Shown one piece after another: positions 1 through 8,815 of a DNA stretch of 48,876 nt. The notes under the pieces are model-generated. The model made no database searches. It was not told the DNA's origin and worked only from the letters and a program-made list of their open reading frames with translations. The position numbers and the translations under genes are program-made. Origin of the DNA: Gammaproteobacteria bacterium MedPE (GTDB lineage: Bacteria > Pseudomonadota > Gammaproteobacteria > Enterobacterales > Psychrobiaceae); contig MPDF01000010.1 in NCBI GenBank assembly GCA_001874365.1, positions 1 through 48,876 on the forward strand, read 5' to 3'. Every line of letters begins with the position of its first letter. Position 1 is the stretch's first letter.

Positions 1-960
1 ACCTTCGCCGTTGTAATGGGCTAACACGTCTGTGTAACCACGCTTAAGTGACGCTTTTGCAGCGCTTTCACTGTCTGCTTTAGAATGACCAAAACCAACC
101 GCAATATCGTATTCAACGGTGACACTTTCTTTGCCATTAAGCGCAACTGGCGCAAATTGCGCGGTTAAACCAACATTACCAGCCACTTCACCAGTCGTTT
201 GATACTGCCAGTCCATGGTGCCATCTTTAAGATCGGTTAAACCGTCAGACTCACCAATAAAACCTACTGATGTTTTTGCAAAATCAGAGCCGCTTAATAC
301 CGTTAGGTAGCTGCCGTTATCTTCTGCCGACAAGCTGTCTTTAGTAGCAACTGCCATATCGTTACTGCCGTTGTTATTAACATGCGGGTTAACGATTAAG
401 TTGGCAGTAATACCGTCTTCATAGGCGGTGAAATAGGTTTTAACAAATAGCGTGTTTTCACTAGGATCAGTAAATACGTGCTTTTCAATGCTATATTTAC
501 CTTCTTTATCCTTATTAACGATTTTGTACGCCAAAGAGAGCGGGCGGTCAGCGTCGTCTTTATAGAGATAATCGATGGTAGATACGGTGTCATGTTGCTC
601 AGTATCGATAAAGCCTTTACCCGTCACCACAAACTGCATGTCTTTGATTTGCGCTTCGTGGATGAGGCCAAACATGGTTTCGGTAATGATGCCTTCCGCT
701 AGGGAGAACCATACTTTAGATACTTTGCCTGTCGCTGCTTCATCGCTGTAAGCAAGATCTTTATACGCTTCATAAGAGCTACCAATACCTGTTTTACCAG
801 CGTAAGCCCACGTCGAGGGAGCGCCCGGCGCACCTGGTGCCGCCGTCATGACTGGATCAGTTTTAGTTTCTGGTGCTGAAGATTTCTCGCCACAGCCAGC
901 AAGCCCTAGCGCACTTGCTAAGGTAACGGCGATAAGACTTGGTTTTAATAATGGTTTCAC
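1..960 (-). CDS. Glucoamylase/glucodextranase-like GH15 lipoprotein, N-terminal part (truncated by window)
   Basis: The reading frame enters from the left edge and runs 320 codons to a GTG start at 960. That start follows an AGGAG ribosome site whose upstream bases overlap the end of the permease gene. The N-terminus is a lipoprotein signal with lipobox LAGC (Cys23), so the enzyme is probably anchored to a membrane and faces the periplasm or surface. The stretch after it (PGAPSTWAYAGKTGIG, about residues 46-61) and the following beta-rich region look like the N-terminal beta-sandwich of bacterial glucoamylases and glucodextranases (GH15). These enzymes release glucose from alpha-glucans. The catalytic barrel lies outside the window. 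The adjacent co-directional sugar permease supports a role in maltodextrin or starch use. Family recognition is by motif memory only. Confidence 0.8.
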   Translation of the reverse strand, partial: MKPLLKPSLIAVTLASALGLAGCGEKSSAPETKTDPVMTAAPGAPGAPSTWAYAGKTGIGSSYEAYKDLAYSDEAATGKVSKVWFSLAEGIITETMFGLIHEAQIKDMQFVVTGKGFIDTEQHDTVSTIDYLYKDDADRPLSLAYKIVNKDKEGKYSIEKHVFTDPSENTLFVKTYFTAYEDGITANLIVNPHVNNNGSNDMAVATKDSLSAEDNGSYLTVLSGSDFAKTSVGFIGESDGLTDLKDGTMDWQYQTTGEVAGNVGLTAQFAPVALNGKESVTVEYDIAVGFGHSKADSESAAKASLKRGYTDVLAHYNGEG

Positions 961-969
961 GACAGACTC

Positions 970-2493
970 CTATTGTTGTTGTGATGGTGTCGTTGAAGAA
1001 TATGGATCGCTGACAAACAGCGTTGAAATGCCTGCAATAATCATCGAAGCACCGCCAAGCGCTAAGGCATAAATGGTTTGACCTTCGAATAAGTAGCGCA
1101 CTAACACGCCCAAAATACTCGCCGCCAATAATTGCGGAATAACGATGAAGAAATTGAAAATACCCATGTAGACACCCATTTTATGGGCAGGTAATGAGTT
1201 AGATAATAATGCGTATGGTAATGACAAAATTGAAGCCCATGCAAAACCAACACCGACCATCGAGAGCAACAAATAATCTGGATTTTCAATGAAAATAAAC
1301 GAAATTAAACCCGCCGCACCCAGCAACATATTCACCAAGTGGCTAACGCGTAAGCCCATTTTACTCACCATCACGGGAATCAAAATCGCAGCAATCGCAG
1401 CAAAACCATTGTATGAAGCAAACAACACGCCGACCCAGTCAGCGCCGTCATTATAAAGCTGACTTGTGGTATCTGTGCTGCCAAAATGAAAAGCAGTCAC
1501 TGCTGACGTGGTGTAAATCCACATTGCGAATAGTGCAAACCATGAGAAAAACTGTGTTACGGCCAATTGCTTCATGGTTTTTGGCATGTGAAATAAATCA
1601 TTGACGACTTGGTAGAAGCCATTGCTAATTGCTTGACGCTTAACCATTAATGCCGTGAATAATTCAATAAGACCAAACGCAATCAAACCAGCGGCGACCA
1701 GATATAGTTCTTTATCTAATTGATTACTGTAGATAAATGCGAGAAACGCGCCACCAATTAATGTCCAAATAGCAAAACCACTGAAATACTGGTTTGCTGT
1801 GCGATGCTTTTCAACATACGCAGTTTTTGACGCATCTTCAGCTGCTTCAAAAGCCGCTAGTTGCTCCGGTGAATATTCTTTGGTGCGATAGACGGTCCAA
1901 CCAACAGCTGCTAACAACACCACAGCGCCAGCGTAAAATGAATAGGTAACGGAATCTGAAATCTGCCCTTCTGGTGCAACGTTCGCAACATCGAACCAAT
2001 TAGTTAGCATCCACGGTAACGCCGAGGCAACAATGGCACCGATACCGATAAAGAAACTTTGAAAAGCGTAGCCCGTTGGACGCTGCTTCTCTGGCAACAT
2101 ATCACCAACAAAGGCGCGAAACGGCTCCATCGTGATGTTAATCGACGCATCCATAATCCACAACGTACCCGCAGCAATCCACAGCACTGGTGCATTTGGC
2201 ATTACGATAATGGCGAGTGAGGTGATTATCGCGCCATAAAGGAAATAAGGACGACGACGGCCTAATTTGTTCCAAGTGTTATCACTCAAATAGCCAATGA
2301 TCGGCTGAACAATTAACCCCGTTAATGGCGCGGCAACCCATAAGATAGGTAAGTCGTCAATTTCTGCACCAAGCGTTTGGAAAATACGACTGACATTGGC
2401 GTTTTGCAATGCAAAACCGAACTGGATGCCCAAGAATCCAAAACACATATTCCAGATCTGCCAAAAGCTAAGATTAGGCTTTTGCTGCGACAT
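970..2493 (-). CDS. MFS sugar (maltose/sucrose-type) transporter
   Basis: Integral membrane permease of about 507 residues with roughly 12 hydrophobic segments. The loop between helices 2 and 3 carries the signature YLSDNTWNKLGRRRPYF (around residues 65-81), typical of the GPH/SLC45-like sugar:cation symporters found beside glucosidases in Alteromonadales. The ATG at 2493 (MSQQKPNLSF) is preferred over the GTG two codons upstream because GGGG lies 5 bases before the ATG. Its stop codon lies within 10 bases of the GH15 start, so the two genes are translated as one operon, uptake first. The substrate is inferred as maltose or a short alpha-glucan from the neighbour; the sequence alone does not fix it. 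Confidence 0.85.
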   Translation of the reverse strand: MSQQKPNLSFWQIWNMCFGFLGIQFGFALQNANVSRIFQTLGAEIDDLPILWVAAPLTGLIVQPIIGYLSDNTWNKLGRRRPYFLYGAIITSLAIIVMPNAPVLWIAAGTLWIMDASINITMEPFRAFVGDMLPEKQRPTGYAFQSFFIGIGAIVASALPWMLTNWFDVANVAPEGQISDSVTYSFYAGAVVLLAAVGWTVYRTKEYSPEQLAAFEAAEDASKTAYVEKHRTANQYFSGFAIWTLIGGAFLAFIYSNQLDKELYLVAAGLIAFGLIELFTALMVKRQAISNGFYQVVNDLFHMPKTMKQLAVTQFFSWFALFAMWIYTTSAVTAFHFGSTDTTSQLYNDGADWVGVLFASYNGFAAIAAILIPVMVSKMGLRVSHLVNMLLGAAGLISFIFIENPDYLLLSMVGVGFAWASILSLPYALLSNSLPAHKMGVYMGIFNFFIVIPQLLAASILGVLVRYLFEGQTIYALALGGASMIIAGISTLFVSDPYSSTTPSQQQ

Positions 2494-2565
2494 ACACACC
2501 CCAAATTATTAATACTTATAATAGCCATTGATAATATAGCGAGTGTCTATTGATGCCTAGGCATT

Positions 2566-2579
2566 TGCATACGTATTCA
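2566..2579. promoter_or_regulatory. LacI-family-like operator upstream of the sugar transporter
   Basis: The 14-mer TGCATACGTATTCA is an inverted repeat around a CG centre with one mismatched pair. It lies about 73 bases upstream of the permease start in the divergent gap to azurin. Even-length palindromes centred on CG are typical of LacI-family repressors, which often control alpha-glucoside genes in this group. No LacI gene is in the window, so the regulator is inferred. Confidence 0.45.
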
Positions 2580-2688
2580 TCACAAGTCTGCAACATTTAG
2601 ACCAGTGATTCGATTTGTTTTATATCAATCCATCGCGTTATTTTTTATGCATTACTCTAGATCTTAGCTTTCAAAACAAACATAATAA

Positions 2689-2703
2689 TGAGAATTATTT
2701 TCA
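2689..2703 (+). promoter_or_regulatory. Fur-like box upstream of azurin
   Basis: TGAGAATTATTTTCA fits the 7-1-7 Fur pattern TGATAAT-n-ATTATCA with two substitutions. It sits 24 bases before the azurin ATG, just before the AAAGGAG ribosome site, where a bound repressor would block transcription. Confidence 0.5.
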
Positions 2704-2726
2704 ATTAAAATAAAGGAGCCATTATC

Positions 2727-3170
2727 ATGACGAAATACCTCGTAGGCCTTGCACTAATTTTTGCATCAAATATTGCACTTGCAGCAAACTGCACCATCGA
2801 CATCGAAGCTAACGATGCCATGAAATTTAATCAACAAAACCTCACCATTGATTCGAGCTGTAAAAAAGTAACATTAACCTTAAAACACACTGGTAAGCTA
2901 CCAGCCAACGCGATGGGTCACAACTGGGTGATGACAAAGGGCGCTGACCTAATGGAAATTGCCAATGCAGGTATGGCGGCAGGCTTAAATAACAACTATC
3001 TACCAACAGGCGATAGTCGTATTATTGCAGCCACTAAAATCATCGGTGGTGGTCAATCAGATACCATTGAAATTGATACCAGCAAACTCACTAAAGGCGG
3101 CGATTACGCATTCTTTTGCTCGTTCCCAGGCCACTGGGCAATTATGAAAGGTAAAGTGACTGTTATCTAG
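2727..3170 (+). CDS. azu: Azurin (periplasmic blue copper protein)
   Basis: Single-electron carrier of the periplasm, 147 residues with a cleavable signal peptide ending at about residue 20 (ALAA-NC). The type 1 copper ligands are visible: His65 in MGHNWV, then Cys131, His136 and Met140 in CSFPGHWAIM. Cys22 and Cys45 match the conserved azurin disulfide. The mature length of about 127 residues is normal for azurin. The ATG follows AAAGGAG with an 8-base spacer. It appears monocistronic, with a strong hairpin behind it. The Fur-like box overlapping its leader suggests iron-linked control. Likely partners are c-type cytochromes or a cytochrome peroxidase, none of which is nearby. Confidence 0.95.
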   Translation: MTKYLVGLALIFASNIALAANCTIDIEANDAMKFNQQNLTIDSSCKKVTLTLKHTGKLPANAMGHNWVMTKGADLMEIANAGMAAGLNNNYLPTGDSRIIAATKIIGGGQSDTIEIDTSKLTKGGDYAFFCSFPGHWAIMKGKVTVI

Positions 3171-3190
3171 TTCTACGAACTATACTAAGT

Positions 3191-3228
3191 AAAAACGCTA
3201 AGGCTTTACGTAAAGCATTAGCGTTTTA
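3191..3228 (+). terminator. Rho-independent terminator after azurin
   Basis: A long hairpin with arms AAACGCTAA and TTAGCGTTT around an inner GCTTTACGTAAAGC dyad, with A and T runs at the outer ends. It lies between convergent genes and can serve both strands. Confidence 0.8.
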
Positions 3229-3246
3229 TACATATCGAAGCTTCTT

Positions 3247-3696
3247 TTATCCACGTTCTACATAGGCCTTAATATCTGCCAAATCTTGCGCAATCATCTT
3301 AATCATCGACTTTTTCATAAACACACTCATTACCGACGATAGCAAGTTAACCCAAAACGATTCTGACGTTCCTGAAAACTCCATTGTTAATAGAGTTTGT
3401 TCATCTTGTTGTTCAACCATTAATTTAGACACGTACACAGCACCATGATTTTCAGCGCGCGTTTGATAATACTCGCCGTCAACACAATCAGTGATCCACA
3501 TTGTTTCAGTAGCTTCTTTGCCAAACATTTTTCGAGTTTCTTGCCATTTAAAGCCAATAAGCCCTTCTTGTGGTTGTTCCAAAACTTTCAAACTCAAGAT
3601 CCCATTTATCCAATTGGGGCAGTTTTCAAAATCAGTAATCGCTTGCCAAACTTTTTCACTTGAACTTTCGATGATTGTGTTCACAGAAATCTTCAT
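3247..3696 (-). CDS. SRPBCC/START-like domain protein
   Basis: Cytoplasmic protein of 149 residues with the pattern of the SRPBCC (polyketide cyclase/START-like) fold. It opens with ...TIIESSSEKVWQAITDFEN..., continues with the strand pattern LIGFKWQETRKMFGK and MWITDC, and ends in a long helix (AQDLADIKAYVERG). Family members bind hydrophobic ligands in a central cavity. The ligand cannot be told from sequence. The ATG is preceded by GAGGATTAGTT. It is a single-gene unit between azurin and an unknown secreted protein, and neither neighbour suggests a pathway. Confidence 0.75.
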   Translation of the reverse strand: MKISVNTIIESSSEKVWQAITDFENCPNWINGILSLKVLEQPQEGLIGFKWQETRKMFGKEATETMWITDCVDGEYYQTRAENHGAVYVSKLMVEQQDEQTLLTMEFSGTSESFWVNLLSSVMSVFMKKSMIKMIAQDLADIKAYVERG

Positions 3697-3750
3697 AACT
3701 AATCCTCAATAAGATATATGGCTACAAATGTAGCCTCAAAGACCGATTTT

Positions 3751-4296
3751 CTATCCATAGTACCGAGCGATGTACTGGGCAGAAAAAACTCGGTTGTTTT
3801 TAAACGTAATAAGAATATAGATGAATCCTTCAACAGAATTAATTTCTAACTCATCAACATCCTTAGACAGCTTATACTTTTGCATAAAATCTTTCTTTGG
3901 TTGACCAATAAGCTTTAACCGTTCGCTGTTTAACTCGTCACTCGATACATTAAAGCACAATGGGAAACGTTTTTTCTGATTAGACCAAAATACAAATTTA
4001 TCGACTGCAGTCCCCAATTTAATCACATTGGCCTTGTAATTCGCATCATGGCGACTAGTCACAACAGTTTTGCTTTGAATAGCATATTTTTTCGATATTT
4101 TTGACCATGAGAAATATTCATCAAACATCATCTCTAGATATTCATCATCGATGACTAGCGTTCTATTGTGGCTTGGTATCTCGCTAGCATGACATTGTTT
4201 AGCGTGCTCTTCTAATGTCTGCGACAACGCTATTTTACCGCTAAATAACCAGACCAATAACACAGTAATGCATTGCAGGATTTTTAAATTACCCAT
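3751..4296 (-). CDS. Secreted or periplasmic protein of unknown function
   Basis: A 181-residue protein with a signal peptide (hydrophobic core CITVLLVWLF, likely cleavage near ALSQ at about residue 26). The mature part has two cysteines (CHASE and PLCFNV), which could form a periplasmic disulfide. It is basic and aromatic-rich, with no transmembrane segment. I do not recognise the family. It stands alone between an SRPBCC gene on the same strand and a divergent DJ-1-like gene. Confidence 0.6.
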   Translation of the reverse strand: MGNLKILQCITVLLVWLFSGKIALSQTLEEHAKQCHASEIPSHNRTLVIDDEYLEMMFDEYFSWSKISKKYAIQSKTVVTSRHDANYKANVIKLGTAVDKFVFWSNQKKRFPLCFNVSSDELNSERLKLIGQPKKDFMQKYKLSKDVDELEINSVEGFIYILITFKNNRVFSAQYIARYYG

Positions 4297-4407
4297 GTTA
4301 AAAACTCTTAATTTATAAATCAGGAGTCCTAATTTATATTTTACTAATGCGTAAAAACAGGGAGTTATTTAATTTTGTAGTCAATTTTGACAATGGAGAA
4401 TTTCCAC

Positions 4408-5553
4408 ATGCGTACCATACTAATAATCCTTTTATTTACAACCTTAGTCAGCAAGTTTACCTTCGCTGCGCCACCGACAATAGCCAGCAATGATCGCCAA
4501 CAGATTGAGCAAACACTCAACGATTATATCCAAGGCACTTCTTACTCAACGCCGAAACAAATTGACCGTGCATTTGCCCCTCAAGCTAATTTATACCTAA
4601 CAAGAAAAGACACGCCTCATTGGATAGTGCCAGCGACAACTTATCGCAACTGGTTTGAAAGCAAAGAGCTTGGTAAATTCACCGGCCGCATTGGTGAAAT
4701 TATTTCGATTGATATTGAAGGCGATGTCGCGGCGGCGAAAGTCGAAGTTATCATGCCACAACGTAAAGCACGCTTTGCTGATTTAATGCTACTAAAAAAA
4801 CTAGACGGTCAATGGAAAATCATTAGTAAAACAGCATCTAGTAAAGCGTCGAATCAACATGGAAAGCGTATTTTATTTATTGTTTCTAGCCATGACTTTC
4901 ACGGTGATTCAAAGATGCGAGCAGGAACAAGTTTCTCTGAGTTAGTAAACGCTTATGATGAGTTTAAGAACGCGGGATATACCGTTGACTTCATGAGTCC
5001 TGACGGCGGTCCAATATCGCTAGCCTATATAGACACCTCAAAGCCTATTCATAAAAAATATGTTTATGACGAACAATTTATGAATGCCTTAGAGTACACA
5101 AAGCCACCATCTGAAATTACCGCTAAAAACTATCGCGCAGTGCATTATGTCGGCGGGAGCAACGCTATGTATGGGGTGCATGATAACGCTGAAATAGCAA
5201 AAATAACGATGGAGATTTACGAAAAACACAATGGTATCGTGTCTTCTGTATGCCACGGCACAGCAGGTATTGCAGACTTAAAAACACAAGATGGTAAGTA
5301 TTTAGTTTCGGGCAAGAAAATAAGCGGTTATCCGACGGCATTTGAAAATACCAAGGCAAAGTACTATAAGAATTTTCCATTCGATATGACACACCGCCTA
5401 AAGCAACACGGTGCCAATTTTAAAGTTGGCGCACAAGGCAAGCCCTTTATGGTGAAAGATGGACGTGTTATTACCGGCCAAAACTTTGCATCTTCATCGT
5501 TAGTCGCCAAAGAAATCATCGCAACTTTAGCTCAGTTGGATAGCAATAACTAG
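4408..5553 (+). CDS. Secreted NTF2-like + DJ-1/PfpI (Hsp31-like) fusion protein
   Basis: The ATG at 4408 (MRTILIILLF) is chosen over upstream TTG and ATG codons because GGAG lies 9 bases before it and it begins a clean signal peptide ending near FAAPP. Residues about 25-140 resemble an NTF2/SnoaL-like or lumazine-binding-like domain. From about 145 a class I glutamine-amidotransferase-like DJ-1/PfpI domain follows, with the nucleophile elbow SSVCHGTAG (Cys about 282) and the Hsp31-type segment HYVGGSNAMYGVHDN. Relatives include Hsp31 chaperone/glyoxalase III proteins, so protein deglycation, methylglyoxal removal or chaperone activity is possible. The export signal and N-terminal domain are unusual for that family. 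Confidence 0.75.
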   Translation: MRTILIILLFTTLVSKFTFAAPPTIASNDRQQIEQTLNDYIQGTSYSTPKQIDRAFAPQANLYLTRKDTPHWIVPATTYRNWFESKELGKFTGRIGEIISIDIEGDVAAAKVEVIMPQRKARFADLMLLKKLDGQWKIISKTASSKASNQHGKRILFIVSSHDFHGDSKMRAGTSFSELVNAYDEFKNAGYTVDFMSPDGGPISLAYIDTSKPIHKKYVYDEQFMNALEYTKPPSEITAKNYRAVHYVGGSNAMYGVHDNAEIAKITMEIYEKHNGIVSSVCHGTAGIADLKTQDGKYLVSGKKISGYPTAFENTKAKYYKNFPFDMTHRLKQHGANFKVGAQGKPFMVKDGRVITGQNFASSSLVAKEIIATLAQLDSNN

Positions 5554-5659
5554 TTAGCGAAAGTATGTACATTTAGTTACATCATTCGTGCAATTATTAC
5601 TCAATAAATCATAGGCACGGTCGATAAGTATCTAACTGCTAGATATCAAGGAATCGATC

Positions 5660-6757
5660 ATGCCTATTGAACAACTTAGTCAACAATCAAAAACCAGCTA
5701 TTTAGCACAACAAACTCGTGTGCAGCAAGTTATTGAAATTAAAGCTGATGATCCAAGGCATTCAGAAAACCAGTCGCGTAGTGCTGCCCAGCAAATCGCT
5801 TTAGATATCGTAGACTTTACTTCAAAAGCTGTATCAACAGCTGAGCCAGTTGATGAGCCAGATACCTATCAGCGCCCCCTTTCTCCCCAATTACAGCAAA
5901 ATAAAATACTGCTTGAAGCGATATTCGATATCGAGGTGCAAGATGATAACAAGGCACTCGCCGAGGCGATCAATCAGCTATCATTAACAGGATCGAACTC
6001 CTCACTTGACAATATAACAAGTCAAAGACCAATTTCTGTGGCCGATCTTGAAGCTCAAGGCTTAGTTTCTATACAAGCGTTTGGTCAATCATTTGCTGAA
6101 GACTCCGATCTTGTGATTATGGATACCATTACCAATTCACAAACGCTTAATTACGCAACGTCAGGCTTATACAAAATCAATGATCAGGTATTTAACTCAT
6201 CATTTGAATTATCATTGTCAGAGAAACGCGTGTCGATGACACAGACTCAAGTTCCTGCAATTACACTCAAAGATCCATTATTAGTCCAATTTGGCCCGCG
6301 AGCTCTTGGACAACTCAATGAGCAAAGTAGCGATATAGATATCAATTCTGATGGGGTTATCGACAGTTTACCGATGTTTGACGGCGATGTTGGCTATTTG
6401 GTGCATGACAAAAATAATAATGGGAAAGCAGATGACGGCAGTGAACTTTTTGGTCCTCAATCAGGTAGCGGCTTTACCGATTTAAGCGCCTTAGATAGTA
6501 ATGGCAACGGCTTTATCGATCGTGAAGACGACGAATTTTCATCATTGAAACTATGGCAAATAGACAGCAATGGTAAAGAAACTTGGCGCGCTTTAAGCGA
6601 CACTGATATTGAAGCCATTAGCTTAAATAGCACAGCAACGCCGTTTAATTTCTACGACAAAGATGATGAACTGCAAGCACAGTTAACTCAATCGAGTGTT
6701 GCACTAACTGATAAGGGAACAGCTTACGGTGTACATCAAGTCGATGTACGAATTTAG
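5660..6757 (+). CDS. Protein with EF-hand-like calcium loops
   Basis: A 365-residue protein without a signal peptide or membrane helix. The first 200 residues are Gln/Ser-rich and not recognised. The C-terminal third carries Asp/Asn/Gly loops of the EF-hand type: DINSDGVID, DKNNNGKADDGSE (about residue 250) and DSNGNGFIDRED (about 278), followed by LKLWQIDSNG. This arrangement is common in RTX-associated and other large calcium-binding proteins of marine bacteria, here as a stand-alone protein. AAGGA lies 8 bases before the ATG. Calcium binding is inferred from the loops; cellular role unknown. Confidence 0.65.
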   Translation: MPIEQLSQQSKTSYLAQQTRVQQVIEIKADDPRHSENQSRSAAQQIALDIVDFTSKAVSTAEPVDEPDTYQRPLSPQLQQNKILLEAIFDIEVQDDNKALAEAINQLSLTGSNSSLDNITSQRPISVADLEAQGLVSIQAFGQSFAEDSDLVIMDTITNSQTLNYATSGLYKINDQVFNSSFELSLSEKRVSMTQTQVPAITLKDPLLVQFGPRALGQLNEQSSDIDINSDGVIDSLPMFDGDVGYLVHDKNNNGKADDGSELFGPQSGSGFTDLSALDSNGNGFIDREDDEFSSLKLWQIDSNGKETWRALSDTDIEAISLNSTATPFNFYDKDDELQAQLTQSSVALTDKGTAYGVHQVDVRI

Positions 6758-6770
6758 AATTCGCTAATTT

Positions 6771-6790
6771 TTAATAACTTTCGTTATTAA
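6771..6790 (+). terminator. Terminator between convergent genes
   Basis: The hairpin TTAATAAC-TTTC-GTTATTAA is followed on the plus strand by a T-rich run. Its right arm overlaps the stop codon of the minus-strand kinase gene. It ends the calcium-loop gene. Confidence 0.6.
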
Positions 6791-8085
6791 GATTTTTTCT
6801 TTTTAGAAAACAGTACGTTGAATTCAGCGCCACCAAGCGCTTCACTTTGCTTAATCACCAAAGAACCTTGGTGCCACTGTAAAATTCTAGTCACGATAGC
6901 CAGTCCCATGCCATAACCTTTAACCGATTGTTCGCTGTCATTACCACGAATAAAGGGCTTGACGATTTGCTGGCGGTCATCTTCTGGAATGCCAGCGCCA
7001 TCGTCACTCACCGATAACAAGACACTCTCGTCAGTTTGTGAGATGTTAACAGTTACGCGATTTTCACCGTAATTAAGTGCATTTTGCAGTAAGTTATTCA
7101 CTAAAATCATCAAATAAGCGGGATCGCCGAATACCTGAACATCGTCACCGCTATGAAACTCGATCTGCTTATCTTCAACGGTTTTAGTGTTAATACAACT
7201 CGCAACAATTGATGTTAACGACACACTGCGCTTTTCAAGATTAATCATGGCTTGGTCAAGGCGTGCATAATTAAGTAGCGTTTCCACCAGCTCAACCATT
7301 TCATCGACATTATCACTAATACGCTGTTCAAAACGTCGCCGCAGCTTAGGATCATCTTCTTCAGCTAATGTATCTAAACCAAAGCGAATTCTCGCCAGCG
7401 GCGTACGTAAGTCGTGGGATACAGCGCTGCTTAGCAGCTTTACATCACTCACTAAACTTTCTATACGTTGCGCCATATGATTAAATTCAGTCTCTAAATC
7501 ACGAATGTAGGTCACTGAACTCACATTAACTCGTTGTGTTAAATCTCCGTCACCAAAAGCCTTTGCGACTAACCGCAGCTTTAATAAGCGACGTAAAAGC
7601 GGATAAAGCCACGCTAGCATTAACATCATCATTAACAAGTAAAAGACACTGGTTAATATTAAACGTAATGATGAATCAATAGGCTTGGTCATCAATGGCG
7701 GCGCATCAATAACTAACAGCTGTTGGTGGTTATTTAATAGAAAATAAAGTGATAATCCGGTATCTGTTTCTAACATCACGGAGTGACCAGCATTAAGATC
7801 GGTCATGAGTGGTTGTGGCAGCACAACATTATCAACACCCACTAACTTCATTTGATGCGAATCAACTGTTGGCCATTGTGCAACAAAGTCAGCAGGTTGC
7901 GGTAACTTGTCTAATGTTTGCGCCATATGACTGCCAAGTGACTCTAATTCACTCACCGCGTCGTTAGATGAACGTGTTGACGCAGGCGCTTCAAGATATT
8001 GTGCGACCACATTATCGAACATCCACCCCAAACCAATAGTTGCAATGAGTACTACAGCGATTAGGGAAAATATTAAACGGCGCAT
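6787..8085 (-). CDS. Sensor histidine kinase, RstB/CarS-like
   Basis: Inner-membrane sensor kinase of about 432 residues. Helix 1 (about 4-24) and helix 2 (about 143-163) enclose a 115-residue periplasmic sensor. Then come a HAMP linker, the dimerisation/phosphoacceptor helix AVSHDLRTPLARIRF (His224), the N box LVNNLLQNALNYG and the ATP-lid glycines DDGAGIPED and GYGMGLAIV. The ATG at 8085 is 2 bases after the regulator's stop; a TTG start 9 bases upstream would overlap it and is less likely. It is the last gene of the porin-DUF3019-regulator-kinase unit. In Vibrio cholerae the similar CarRS pair sits beside OmpV and responds to calcium and cationic peptides; a similar envelope role is inferred. 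Confidence 0.9.
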   Translation of the reverse strand: MRRLIFSLIAVVLIATIGLGWMFDNVVAQYLEAPASTRSSNDAVSELESLGSHMAQTLDKLPQPADFVAQWPTVDSHQMKLVGVDNVVLPQPLMTDLNAGHSVMLETDTGLSLYFLLNNHQQLLVIDAPPLMTKPIDSSLRLILTSVFYLLMMMLMLAWLYPLLRRLLKLRLVAKAFGDGDLTQRVNVSSVTYIRDLETEFNHMAQRIESLVSDVKLLSSAVSHDLRTPLARIRFGLDTLAEEDDPKLRRRFEQRISDNVDEMVELVETLLNYARLDQAMINLEKRSVSLTSIVASCINTKTVEDKQIEFHSGDDVQVFGDPAYLMILVNNLLQNALNYGENRVTVNISQTDESVLLSVSDDGAGIPEDDRQQIVKPFIRGNDSEQSVKGYGMGLAIVTRILQWHQGSLVIKQSEALGGAEFNVLFSKKKKS

Positions 8086-8087
8086 AG

Positions 8088-8798
8088 TTACCAACTATCC
8101 TTAGCCAACAAGTAACCTTTGCCCCAAATCGTTTTAATACGAAAGGGGTTAGCAGAATCATCACCAAGTTTTTTACGCAGCCGTGAAATACGCAAATCAA
8201 TTGAACGGTCAAAACCATCGTAATCAAATCCTCGAAGATCCGTCACCAGAGATTCACGAGACACCACTTCCCCCGCTTGTTTTGCTAACAACCACAGCAC
8301 ATCAAACTCATTAGATGATAACTTCACTAACTCATCATTTAGCATGACGCTGCGACTTTCACTATTTACTGTTAAGCCTCTTAGGATTACTTCATGTGTT
8401 GGTATTTCAATCACAGTATCCGATTGATGAGGCGTACTACGGCGAAGTGCCAACCGAATACGGGCCAATAGAGCACGGGCGCGAATAGGTTTGGTCATGT
8501 AGTCATCAGCCCCCATTTCCAAACCTAATACTTCATCAATTTCTTCATCTCGCGCTGTGATCATGATAATAGGATTAGTAAAATCAGGGCGCACCGCTTT
8601 ACACACATCGAGTCCATCTAACCCCGGCAACATGCCGTCAAGTAAGACTAAATCTGGTTGTAGCGACTTAATTAACTCCACGGCCTCGTCGCCACGATGA
8701 CAAGTAGTGACGTTAAATTCTCGTGCAGCGAGGTAATCTTCGACCCACTGCGCTAAAGCAATATCATCCTCAACAAGTAATATGTGTGCTGCGTCCAT
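8088..8798 (-). CDS. Response regulator, OmpR/RstA/CarR-like
   Basis: DNA-binding response regulator of 236 residues. The receiver domain has the acidic pair DD (11-12), phospho-acceptor Asp54 (LVLLDGMLP) and the KP motif in MTKPIRARALLARIR. The C-terminal winged helix shows SSNEFDVLWLLA and DYDGFDRSIDLRISRLRKK. The ATG at 8798 is chosen (MDAAHILLVEDD begins the receiver fold at once). A GTG 11 codons upstream would overlap the DUF3019 gene. It is closely similar to the regulator at 46204-46923, so the window holds two paralogous systems. It probably controls its own operon through the TGATAC repeats before the porin. Confidence 0.92.
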   Translation of the reverse strand: MDAAHILLVEDDIALAQWVEDYLAAREFNVTTCHRGDEAVELIKSLQPDLVLLDGMLPGLDGLDVCKAVRPDFTNPIIMITARDEEIDEVLGLEMGADDYMTKPIRARALLARIRLALRRSTPHQSDTVIEIPTHEVILRGLTVNSESRSVMLNDELVKLSSNEFDVLWLLAKQAGEVVSRESLVTDLRGFDYDGFDRSIDLRISRLRKKLGDDSANPFRIKTIWGKGYLLAKDSW

Positions 8799-8815
8799 CG
8801 TTGTTTTTTCAATCC

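Noticed and set aside
848-1072. A plus-strand ORF at the glucoamylase/permease boundary.
   Set aside because: It is antisense to two well-supported genes and has no coding signature of its own.
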